DNA of 64,000 bases from Flavobacterium sp. CYK-55 (GCF_018413465.1 NZ_JAHCDK010000009.1:1-64000); one strand, 5' to 3'. Counted from the stretch's first letter, positions 41,206 to 47,872 are shown. Notes: generated by a model not told the origin, from the sequence alone. Made by a program: numbers and translations.

Positions 41206-41600
41206 GGCAATTATATATCTGTGTAACCCAAAAGCGAAAAGATTAAAATTAAATTATTAAGAGCCTATCCATATTAAGACAAACGTAAAAAAACCTCCAA
41301 CCTTACACAAGGCGGAGGCACATTCAAACAAGGGCGCATACCTTTATTTGATTTTCCCTAATGAGTAACAAAAAATGCCTAACACTAGGCAAAATTGAAG
41401 CGCAAAAGGGATTGTTTCGATTGGAATTGAAACGTGTGTTTCTGAATTCCTTTTCGTTGTTCTTAACATAATTGTAAAATTTAGAGTTTAACAAAAATGT
41501 TCTGCGCAGAACAAAACAAAAATAGTCAAAAAAACAAGGCTTTTGTCTTAAAATGGATAGGTTATAATTATTATTTATAATAAATTTTCTAAATTAGCTA

Positions 41601-41752
41601 AATGAAAAAAGGGATGCTGCGAACACCCCTTTTTATTATCAGGTTTTGGTTTAGTAGACCGTAGCTCTAATGAGAAGCAACCATCGTATATAATCCCTCT
41701 AATGTGGGGATTGGTTAATTTACAAGCGCCTTTTTAGGCGCTTTATTTTTTT
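41601..41752 (+). ncRNA. Candidate structured RNA of IS-C
   Basis: Begins AATGAAAAAAGGGATGCTG, with hairpin GGG(A)TG / CACCCC. Holds CTAATGAGA (about 41672) and CTCTAATGTGGGGATT (about 41698), with AATCCC / GGGATT pairing around the latter. Ends in a clear terminator AAGCGCC-N6-GGCGCTT-TATTTTTTT (about 41724-41752). The order of motifs is the same as at 18521 in IS-B. The end abuts the leftward gene's stop. Confidence 0.42.
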
Positions 41753-42821
41753 ACATAACTATTCTCATTTTTGCTTTTGATTTTCCATCATTTAAAGTGC
41801 CGTAAATATCATCAAATACCTTTTTTGATATATAAAGTTCATCGTGAAAGTCTTCGTTTTCATCTAATGTGGACTCAAAACAATCAAACATCTTTTTTAG
41901 TAAAACAGGTTTTGATATTTCAAAATCGTTCGGCTCATTTTTTCTATATCTTGAGAAAGCAGTAGCCCATCTTTTGTATTGCTCAGCAGTTAAAACAGTC
42001 TCTTTCGCTTTATATAATAATGCACCTATTGATATTTTCCAGTAAGCCTTTAACTCAAATAATTTATCAAAAGAAAGTCTAGTAAACTCACCTCTTAATG
42101 CTGATTTCGGAGCGATAAACTCAGACGCGAATTGATTAGCTTCTTTTTCAATATCTCTTTCTTTGGATAAAAAAGCCTGTGAGTGATTGTGAGCAATTAA
42201 ATGTAGTAACTCATGACAAATTGTGAAAACCTTTCTCGCATTTTGTATTTTATCATTTATTAAAATCACAGGGACTCCGTTTACGTAAAAACTTACTCCG
42301 TCAAAATGTTTATTTTGAGAAGATATGAAATCAAAATCATAGAAAAATATAACAACCCCGCTTTTTTCTAAAAGCCTAACAATATCTTCAATAGGCTTTC
42401 TACCTAAGCCAAAATAATCTCTAATTTCGTTAGCTAAATACTCTGCATCGTTGTTGAAATCTTCCAAATCAATTAAAGGTATTTTGTTTTCGGGTATTTC
42501 TACGGCTTCTAATAAAATAGAGATATGATTAGCAATAATTTGTAATCTTGACTCAAAAAGGTCTGTATATTTTTTTGGGATGTTTGCGCTAGCTCTGTAA
42601 TAAACTTTTAATTGGGGGTAGTGTAACTTTTGTTTGAAAAAGTTCTGACCAAATTCTGATTGAAGTTTAGACACAATATCTTCACTCAAAGGCTTTGTGC
42701 TTTTTTCAATGCCGCTGATTAAAGACTGTGAAACTCCTAAATCTTCCGAAAAATCTTTTTGGCTCTTACCTTTATAGGTTCTAGCCAATCTAAGTAATTC
42801 GTTGTCTAATATTGGTGCCAT
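41751..42821 (-). CDS. XRE regulator fused to ImmA/IrrE metallopeptidase (IS-C passenger)
   Basis: A 356-residue protein. Residues 5-60 are an XRE helix-turn-helix (LLRLARTYKGKSQKDFSEDL, LGVSQSLISGIE). Residues 170-260 are an ImmA/IrrE metallopeptidase with HELLHLIAHNHS (zinc-binding HExxH). Such fusions act as repressors or antitoxins cleaved on stress. It follows the 216-residue gene on the same strand after 81 bases. The pairing resembles RosmerTA-type toxin-antitoxin/defence loci, an analogy only. Confidence 0.85.
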   Translation of the reverse strand: MAPILDNELLRLARTYKGKSQKDFSEDLGVSQSLISGIEKSTKPLSEDIVSKLQSEFGQNFFKQKLHYPQLKVYYRASANIPKKYTDLFESRLQIIANHISILLEAVEIPENKIPLIDLEDFNNDAEYLANEIRDYFGLGRKPIEDIVRLLEKSGVVIFFYDFDFISSQNKHFDGVSFYVNGVPVILINDKIQNARKVFTICHELLHLIAHNHSQAFLSKERDIEKEANQFASEFIAPKSALRGEFTRLSFDKLFELKAYWKISIGALLYKAKETVLTAEQYKRWATAFSRYRKNEPNDFEISKPVLLKKMFDCFESTLDENEDFHDELYISKKVFDDIYGTLNDGKSKAKMRIVM

Positions 42822-42873
42822 AGTGTGATTCGTTTATCTCAAGTTGCTTAAATTTGATTTTTATTTCTTTGAA

Positions 42874-42889
42874 GTGAGGTCTATTATTG
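42874..42889. promoter_or_regulatory. Operator-like repeat, arm 1
   Basis: GTGAGGTCTATTATTG lies between the two leftward genes. The exact complement is at 43576-43591, upstream of the first gene. TTTGAA precedes the motif on both copies. A likely binding site for the XRE protein at both positions. Confidence 0.55.
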
Positions 42890-42902
42890 GGTAGGTTAAT
42901 AA

Positions 42903-43553
42903 TTATTTTTGGGTGCTACCGTCCTTTTTTGAACGGCCTTTTTTCTTATTAATAAATTCAATTTTCGGCTTAACTGGTAAATCGTCATCTTGGTTAAGAA
43001 TCGAAAACAAGTTTTGCTCGTCTAGGTTCATCAGGCTCATGATAAAATCAATCCCCCCGTCCTTATAATGCGCCACGCGCACATCACTCAAAGACCCTTT
43101 AAAATCTAAAATATATCCTATGTAGAATATCGGCAAAGGTTTTAAAATACCCATTTTTGCTAATGTTTCTAGCATAGAAGTGCTATATTTTGAAAGATTG
43201 CCAGACATTGCGTCTTTAAATCGCTTTGACTCCACACCTCTAACCATGCTCTTTGAGTTCATCTCCTTGAAACAAAACAAGGCTTTTCCGTCAAGCATAT
43301 AATAGTCTACTCCGTGTGATTTCAAATGATTTATATTTCGCCCGATCTCATCTATATACATCTCTTTCCATTTCTTTTTGATGTGAGAATTTCTCCACAC
43401 TGGTTTTCCGCATCGATAAGAATATTGTTCGACATCACTTTCAAATTCTCTTTTGGAGCCATTAACTCCGGCTACAACAGCATTTTTTGCTATGTTAAAG
43501 AATCGATATACTAAATCTTCATCGATTCCTTGCTCATGAAAATAATTTTTCAT
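42903..43553 (-). CDS. Partner of the XRE-ImmA protein, putative toxin
   Basis: A 216-residue soluble protein of unknown family. NAVVAGVNGSKREFESDV near the start; ESKRFKDAMSGNLSKYS and FKGSLSDVRVAHYKDGGIDF in the middle; the end is lysine-rich (INKKKGRSKKDG). It is the first gene of the leftward pair. A gene next to an XRE-ImmA repressor, framed by two copies of one operator motif, is most simply read as the toxin or effector. That is inference. Confidence 0.6.
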   Translation of the reverse strand: MKNYFHEQGIDEDLVYRFFNIAKNAVVAGVNGSKREFESDVEQYSYRCGKPVWRNSHIKKKWKEMYIDEIGRNINHLKSHGVDYYMLDGKALFCFKEMNSKSMVRGVESKRFKDAMSGNLSKYSTSMLETLAKMGILKPLPIFYIGYILDFKGSLSDVRVAHYKDGGIDFIMSLMNLDEQNLFSILNQDDDLPVKPKIEFINKKKGRSKKDGSTQK

Positions 43554-43575
43554 AATTTTACTTAAAATTAAGTCT

Positions 43576-43591
43576 CAATAATAGACCTCAC
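43576..43591. promoter_or_regulatory. Operator-like repeat, arm 2
   Basis: CAATAATAGACCTCAC, the exact complement of 42874-42889, 23 bases before the ATG of the 216-residue gene. On the minus strand it overlaps where a -7 box would be (TATTATTG). Confidence 0.55.
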
Positions 43592-43607
43592 TATTTCAAA
43601 GAACATT

Positions 43608-43634
43608 CCCTTTCCCGCCAGAAAGGGATTTTTT
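43608..43634 (+). terminator. Rightward hairpin terminator upstream of the IS-C transposase
   Basis: CCCTTTC-N6-GAAAGGG followed by ATTTTTTG. The run GGGATTTTTTGTTTGTG also ends the candidate RNA of IS-B (about 18752). It would stop transcripts entering from the left before the transposase promoter. Confidence 0.6.
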
Positions 43635-43791
43635 GTTTGTGCTAAGATAATGAAAATTTTTTAACATAATTTTTTTAAATAAAATTTTATTAACATTACA
43701 AGTTAATTACTTTAAATTATTACTTTTGAGGCGTTAAGCAATTATAACCAATTGTTGTTTGTACATATATCACTAAATAATTACAAAAATA

Positions 43792-43823
43792 TTTGTTTAT
43801 GTAATTTTATCGCTTTATATTTA
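43792..43823 (+). promoter_or_regulatory. Promoter of the IS-C transposase
   Basis: TTTG at 43792, 20-base spacer, TATATTTA at 43816. The start codon comes 20 bases later. Same layout as the IS-B transposase promoter. Confidence 0.6.
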
Positions 43824-43843
43824 CATCATCAAATAACAACAAT

Positions 43844-44770
43844 ATGAAAACCGCTAAAGATTTAAGAGATTTCGATAGTTTATTCCAACTTCTAGACTAC
43901 TTCACTACTGAAGAAATTTGCGAGGAACATTTAGCGGTTATCCGTTGGAATGGTGAACCTGCTTGCCCTTATTGCGAATCAACCAAAGTAAACACTTTGA
44001 AAGGTAAAACCCAACGTTACAAATGCTATGGATGTAGAAAACAATTTGGCGTTAAAGTGGGTACAATATTCCATGATTCAAAAATATCTTTACGCAAATG
44101 GTTTGTAGCTATTTATTTGGTTACTGCTCACAAAAAGGGTATTTCATCATGTCAGTTATCACGTGATTTAAAAATTACTCAAAAAGCCGCTTGGTTTGTA
44201 TTACAGAGAATCCGTGAGACTTACAATGTAGATGCAGAACCGTTCACCGGAACTGTTGAGATCGACGAAACTTACATCGGTGGAAAAGAGACCAACAAAC
44301 ACGCAAGCAAAAAAGCTAAAAATCCTTACGTTGGTACAAAAGTTCCGGTGCTGGGTATTTTAGAGCGTGACGGAAAAGTATTTGCTGTTCCGGTTAAAAA
44401 CAAAAGCGCAAAACAACTTTTGCCTATTATGGTAGAAACTGTTGAGGCCGGAGCAACAATTTACACCGACGAATGGAAAGCATACAAACCATTGAAAAAA
44501 GATTTCAATCACTCTTTTGTGTGTCACTCTGCAAATGAATATGTTTCAGGTAGTGTTCACACTAACGGAATTGAAAATTTTTGGTCATTGCTTAAAAGAG
44601 GTCTTGACGGAATTTACCACCAAGTTAGCGACAAACATTTAGGCCGTTATGTAAATGAGTTCACGTTCCGTTTTAATAACCGCGATTTGTCAGAGGGAAG
44701 CAAATTTGATGTAGCTTTGGCAAACGGAACTAACAAAAGATTGGACTATAAAACCCTAATCAATGGATAA
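43844..44770 (+). CDS. IS1595-family transposase (IS-C)
   Basis: A 308-residue DDE transposase. Zinc ribbon CPYCESTKVNTLKGK..YKCYGCRKQF (about 36-63). Catalytic motifs VEIDETYIGGKETNKHA, IYTDEWKAYK and HTNGIENFWSLLKRGLDGIYH. Despite its closer similarity to the IS-B enzyme, its end repeats and its attC target agree with IS-A. The stop overlaps the start of the 50-residue gene. Confidence 0.92.
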   Translation: MKTAKDLRDFDSLFQLLDYFTTEEICEEHLAVIRWNGEPACPYCESTKVNTLKGKTQRYKCYGCRKQFGVKVGTIFHDSKISLRKWFVAIYLVTAHKKGISSCQLSRDLKITQKAAWFVLQRIRETYNVDAEPFTGTVEIDETYIGGKETNKHASKKAKNPYVGTKVPVLGILERDGKVFAVPVKNKSAKQLLPIMVETVEAGATIYTDEWKAYKPLKKDFNHSFVCHSANEYVSGSVHTNGIENFWSLLKRGLDGIYHQVSDKHLGRYVNEFTFRFNNRDLSEGSKFDVALANGTNKRLDYKTLING

Positions 44771-44915
44771 AAAACCGAAAAGAGAAAACGACATACCGCG
44801 CCCCGAAAAGGACGTAAGAATTGACAAAACAGAGCCAAAATTTAATGCGGCTCTTTCTGCATTTGTAAAAACTCATACTAAAAAACCTAAATCAAATGAC
44901 GATTCAGGCAATTAG
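44763..44915 (+). CDS. IS-C accessory protein, 50 residues
   Basis: Starts inside the last codons of the transposase. NDIPRPEKDVRIDKTEPKFN corresponds to the IS-B protein at 18363 (EIPKPTEDIKVDKPRFND). It overlaps the next gene by 20 bases, so three frames are stacked in a row. Confidence 0.65.
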   Translation: MDKKPKRENDIPRPEKDVRIDKTEPKFNAALSAFVKTHTKKPKSNDDSGN

Positions 44916-45138
44916 TAAACTATACACCGCAAACACTAATAACCGAGTTGTGTTGTTCTCAACCAACTTGAAAGAGTTTGCAGACGCGTTGGCGAAAATA
45001 GAGCCTAATGCAGCGCCTTATCACACTATGCGACGGAGCTTCGAGAAAAAAAGCGAATTAGAGTTTACCGGAGTGTCAGGAAAGGTGTATTTGTTGCAGG
45101 AAGTCTATAACGCTAAAAAGGAATCGAATTTATCGTAG
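44896..45138 (+). CDS. IS-C accessory protein, 80 residues
   Basis: Homologue of the 77-residue protein of IS-B. VVLFSTNLKEFADALAKIEP (about 18-37) and NAAPYHTM match its conserved core. In IS-C it lies downstream of the transposase on the same strand; in IS-B it lies upstream and divergent. The gene is therefore kept while its position is shuffled. Confidence 0.7.
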   Translation: MTIQAISKLYTANTNNRVVLFSTNLKEFADALAKIEPNAAPYHTMRRSFEKKSELEFTGVSGKVYLLQEVYNAKKESNLS

Positions 45139-45236
45139 GGCGCATATAGTTGCCAAATTTTCATCGATTCTGAAAACAAAACGCAAAGTCTCGCGCTTTT
45201 GAAAAAACTCTGTCTCACGAACTGTAAACGTGCGAT

Positions 45237-45302
45237 ATGAAAAGTAAAGGGGAACCCGAGAAACCGACAAACGATTTTACCGAGTTTGTCAAAACATTTT
45301 AG
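45237..45302 (+). CDS. Possible 21-residue peptide near the right end of IS-C
   Basis: MKSKGEPEKPTNDFTEFVKTF. It repeats the 'P-x-KPT..F..FVKT' look of the 50-residue protein (ALSAFVKT), so it may be a truncated duplicate. Too short to be sure that it is expressed. Confidence 0.25.
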   Translation: MKSKGEPEKPTNDFTEFVKTF

Positions 45303-45386
45303 CTAATTTTTTATCCTGCCGAAAATAGCTTAAATTGGCAGGACGGAAAAAACGCTAAGATTGGGTTACACAAGTATATAATTGCC

Positions 45387-45454
45387 ACTTTATCTTAGCG
45401 GAGCTTACTCGGCTCGCTTTTCCGCAACGCGCGCCTAGCAAGAGAACGTTAGCG
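45387..45454 (+). repeat. attC-like site 47, right half
   Basis: Duplicated ACTTTATC, then CTTAGCGGAG. Right arm GCAACGCGCGCCTAGCAAG, R' GTTAGCG at 45448. Joined to 41134-41205 it equals site 13 except for the last bases of R', which belong to the next cassette. Confidence 0.9.
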
Positions 45455-45478
45455 GCAAGCATAAAAAGACAGACACCA

Positions 45479-46075
45479 ATGGAAAAATTAGATTTAGCAA
45501 AAACATACAAAGAATACTATTCTGCCAAGTCAAGTGCAGAAAAAGTATCGTTTGGACAAATTCCTTACTTGACTATTTTAGGCAAAGGCGAACCAGCAGG
45601 AAAAGAATTTTCCGAAAAAGCAGGTGCAATTTATCCTGTTGCTTACGGAGTTAAGAAAATCTGTAAAGAGACTATTCAGGACTTTGGAGTTCCTAAATTG
45701 GAAGGACTTTGGTGGGTGAACGACAAACGACCTGCGTTGGAAGTTCCACGTTCAGAATGGCATTGGAAACTTCTTATCAGAATGCCTGATTTTGTCACAG
45801 AAAAAATGGTTGAAAAAGCAATTGATGAAGTTGTAAAAAAGAAGACAGAAACCGCATCCGAAGTAAAATTTGAAATTATTGATGAAGGTGATTTGGTTAG
45901 TATCCTGCACGTTGGTTCTTATAAAACTGAACCTGAAAGCATCAGACAAATGGATGACTTTATCACAGCTCATAAACTGACAAAAAACGGGCTTCACCAC
46001 GAAATATATCTCTCGGACCCCAACAAAACTGAGCCGGACAAATTAAGAACCATTTTGAGACAACCTGTAAAGTGA
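45479..46075 (+). CDS. Cassette 48: GyrI-like effector-binding protein
   Basis: A 198-residue protein. KVSFGQIPYLTILGKGEPAG (about 22-41), GVPKLEGLWW (about 70-79) and LVSILHVGSYKTEPESI (about 139-155), ending HEIYLSDPNKTEPDKLRTIL, are the GyrI-like (AraC effector-binding) pattern of free-standing proteins of this family. They probably bind small hydrophobic ligands. The next gene starts on its stop (GTGA). Cassette 45449-46707, ends GTTAGCGGC / GCCGCTAAC. Confidence 0.85.
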   Translation: MEKLDLAKTYKEYYSAKSSAEKVSFGQIPYLTILGKGEPAGKEFSEKAGAIYPVAYGVKKICKETIQDFGVPKLEGLWWVNDKRPALEVPRSEWHWKLLIRMPDFVTEKMVEKAIDEVVKKKTETASEVKFEIIDEGDLVSILHVGSYKTEPESIRQMDDFITAHKLTKNGLHHEIYLSDPNKTEPDKLRTILRQPVK

Positions 46076-46587
46076 ACAAATTTCAAGACATATTAAAAGG
46101 TGGTGACCTTCGTTCCATTGGCAAAGCCAATAAAATCGTTGCAATGGTAAATAACCAGACAGCGTTTGATGAATTGTTTGAAGGTCTGACTTATTCGGAC
46201 AGGAAAGTTGTAATGCGTACGGCAGACGCTATTGAAAAAATTACATTAAGAAAATCAGACTATTTACAAAAACATAAAATAGAATTACTGAACCTATGCC
46301 AAAGTGCAAAAGACATAGAACTGAAATGGCATTTGGCATTGCTTGTTTCACGGCTAAATTTGACACAGAAAGAATTAGGAAATACGTGGGACTTATTGAC
46401 CAAATGGGCAAGTGACAGAAAAGAAAGTAAAATAGTGAGAGTAAACTCAATTCAGGGACTATTCAATTTGTTGCAACAAAACCCCTCATTATCGCAGGAC
46501 TTTAATTTGACGCTTTCTGAAATTGGAAAAGAAAACGTAGCCTCATTAAATGCAAGAATCAAAAAACTACAAAATGCCAGCCGCTAA
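46072..46587 (+). CDS. Cassette 48: HEAT-like helical repeat protein
   Basis: A 171-residue protein starting at GTG 46072, overlapping the GyrI-like stop by four bases. It is all helical, with HEAT-like units (LTYSDRKVVMRTADAIEKIT; ELKWHLALLVSRL; KIVRVNSIQGLFNLL). The stop touches R'' of site 48. Function unknown; it travels with the GyrI-like gene. Confidence 0.7.
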   Translation: MNKFQDILKGGDLRSIGKANKIVAMVNNQTAFDELFEGLTYSDRKVVMRTADAIEKITLRKSDYLQKHKIELLNLCQSAKDIELKWHLALLVSRLNLTQKELGNTWDLLTKWASDRKESKIVRVNSIQGLFNLLQQNPSLSQDFNLTLSEIGKENVASLNARIKKLQNASR

Positions 46588-46713
46588 CCCTTGCTAAGCG
46601 CCATTGCTTGATTTTGTTGGCTTTAAGCTTGTTTCTCACGAGAAAATTCTATCTTAGCGGAGCGTACTCGGCTCTCTTTTCCGCAACGTTCGCCTAGCAA
46701 GAGAACGTTACCA
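46582..46713 (+). repeat. attC-like site 48 (stem type III)
   Basis: R'' CGCTAAC at 46582 and R' GTTACCA at 46707. Arms CTTGCTAAGCGCCATTGC and GCAACGTTCGCCTAGCAAG. The loop has TTTCTCACG where others have TTTTTCACG. Confidence 0.9.
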
Positions 46714-46741
46714 GATATTGCAAAAAAAATCGTGGTAAAAA

Positions 46742-46771
46742 TTGGATAATTCATTTTAAGTAATAACTTTG
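46742..46771 (+). promoter_or_regulatory. Promoter of the mazEF-like cassette
   Basis: TTG at 46742, 19-base spacer, TAACTTTG at 46764. The ATG of the antitoxin follows 22 bases later. Confidence 0.6.
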
Positions 46772-46793
46772 TGCGTACAAAAATAAAAACAAA

Positions 46794-47039
46794 ATGGATA
46801 TTTCTGTTATTCCTATCGGCAACTCAAAAGGCATTCGTTTGTCAAAAACTCTTCTGGAGAAATATAATATAACTGACAAGGTTGAACTAATTCTTGAAAA
46901 AGGATATATCATTCTTAAACCAAAATCAGAGCCTAGAAGTGGTTGGGAAAAATCATTCAAAAAGATGCATCAAAACGGAGACGATAAACTCATGATTGAC
47001 GATGTATTTGAAGATGAAAATTTTGAAGAATGGAATTAA
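46794..47039 (+). CDS. Cassette 49: MazE-like antitoxin
   Basis: An 81-residue protein with the AbrB/MazE swapped-hairpin start: DISVIPIGNSKGIRLSKTLLEKYNI, then KVELILEKGYIILKPKSE. The tail (GWEKSFKKMHQNGDDKLMIDD) is the acidic toxin-binding part. It overlaps the toxin gene by 10 bases. Confidence 0.87.
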   Translation: MDISVIPIGNSKGIRLSKTLLEKYNITDKVELILEKGYIILKPKSEPRSGWEKSFKKMHQNGDDKLMIDDVFEDENFEEWN

Positions 47040-47353
47040 AACAATATCAAATAGTTTTGGTCAATCTTGACCCAACAATCGGAAGTGAAATAAAAAAAAC
47101 TAGACCGTGCGTAATTATTTCACCAAACGAAATGAACAAATATTTACAGACAATCGTTGTTGCGCCAATGACGAGCAGTTCTAAAAATTATCCAACAAGA
47201 ATTGAAGTTCATCACAACAAAACCAAAGGTTGGATTGTGCTTGATCAAATCAGAACTGTTGACAGAATTCGAATTACTAAAACTTTTGAAAGTTTGACTG
47301 AACAAGAAATTCAAAAGGTTAAGGAAATTATGAAAGAAACCTACGTTGACTAA
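47030..47353 (+). CDS. Cassette 49: MazF-like endoribonuclease toxin
   Basis: A 107-residue protein with all MazF landmarks: YQIVLVNLDPTIGSEIKKTRPCVIISP, TIVVAPMTSSSKNYPTRIEV and GWIVLDQIRTVDRIRI. MazF cuts single-stranded mRNA at short motifs; the motif cannot be read from the sequence. Last gene of the array. Cassette 46708-47488, ends GTTACCAGAT / ATCTGGTAAC. Confidence 0.9.
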   Translation: MELKQYQIVLVNLDPTIGSEIKKTRPCVIISPNEMNKYLQTIVVAPMTSSSKNYPTRIEVHHNKTKGWIVLDQIRTVDRIRITKTFESLTEQEIQKVKEIMKETYVD

Positions 47354-47363
47354 AAGCAACATC

Positions 47364-47494
47364 TGGTAACAGCGGTCATAACTTATGGCTGGATTTTCTT
47401 TGCTTTATGTTTGGTTTTCACGTTTTTTATTTAGTTTAGCGGAGCGTACGCGGCTCGCTTTTCCGCCACAAGACATGGCCGCAAAACGTTATAG
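47364..47494 (+). repeat. attC-like site 49 (last of the array, stem type I)
   Basis: R'' TGGTAAC at 47364 and R' GTTATAG at 47488. Loop TTTAGTTTAGCGGAG. No matching GCCTATAAC and no further site follow. Confidence 0.9.
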
Positions 47495-47758
47495 GCGATT
47501 TTGACGCAGACTCAAGAATCTAACGCAATTTTTAAGACAAAAATCTACTTAAAATTGTGTTATGAAAACAGCTTACAACAATAGGCAACTTTTGGTAACC
47601 TAAAGAATTTATCAAAAACGCAGGGGACCAAATAGGATACCTGTCGAATGAGATATAAAGTATAAAATGAGATAACTCATTTCTGAACTTCTTTATCCTA
47701 AATAACTCTTAGGTGCCGTAAAATATAGGGTTGTATAAAAAAGGAAAGTACTTAAAAG
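47489..47758. other. Decayed terminal cassette and array/chromosome junction
   Basis: Starts like a cassette (GTTATAGGC). The 28 bases at 47504-47531 equal the leader of cassette 6 (2779-2806), but no ORF follows. Further on there is only a small hairpin, AAATGAG-ATAA-CTCATTT near 47670. I read it as a remnant of a cassette related to number 6, then chromosome. Confidence 0.55.
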
Positions 47759-47785
47759 TAAAAAGCACCCTTTTGAGGTGCTTTT
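47759..47785 (-). terminator. Terminator of tRNA-Ser
   Basis: AAAAGCACC-N6-GGTGCTTTT, starting three bases beyond the tRNA 3' end, with a T-run on the minus strand. Confidence 0.75.
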
Positions 47786-47787
47786 CG

Positions 47788-47872
47788 CGGAGAAAGAGGG
47801 ATTCGAACCCCCGGACCTGTTACAGTCAACAGTTTTCAAGACTGCCGCAATCGACCACTCTGCCATTTCTCC
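47788..47872 (-). tRNA. tRNA-Ser (UGA)
   Basis: On the minus strand it begins GGAGAAATGGCAGAGTGGTC and closes with TTTCTCC plus discriminator G. The anticodon loop reads CTTGAAA, giving anticodon UGA. A long variable arm (TTGACTGTAACAGGTC) is present, as in serine tRNAs, and the T arm GGGGGTTCGAATCCC is normal. CCA is not encoded. It is the first clear chromosomal gene beyond the cassette array. Confidence 0.95.

Larger units (their letters stand above)
41206..45386 (+). mobile_element. IS-C: IS1595-family transposon with XRE-ImmA module
   Basis: Left end GGCAATTATATATCTGTGTA at 41206, right end its near-complement finishing at 45386 (GGCAATTATATACTTGTGTA reversed). 8-bp duplication ACTTTATC on both sides. 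4181 bp. Carries a transposase, two small accessory genes shared with IS-B, a candidate RNA, and a leftward two-gene module. Inserted at the same attC loop position as IS-A. Confidence 0.93.

Noticed and set aside
1..47488. Regularly recurring 130-bp repeats as a CRISPR array
   Set aside because: Repeats are far too long and differ in their stems. The intervening DNA is 175-2200 bp and mostly genes, and no cas gene is present.
47788..47872. tRNA-Ser as the attachment site of an integrative island
   Set aside because: No duplicated tRNA 3' end or direct repeat is visible on the array side, and the array's left end is outside the window, so it cannot be supported.
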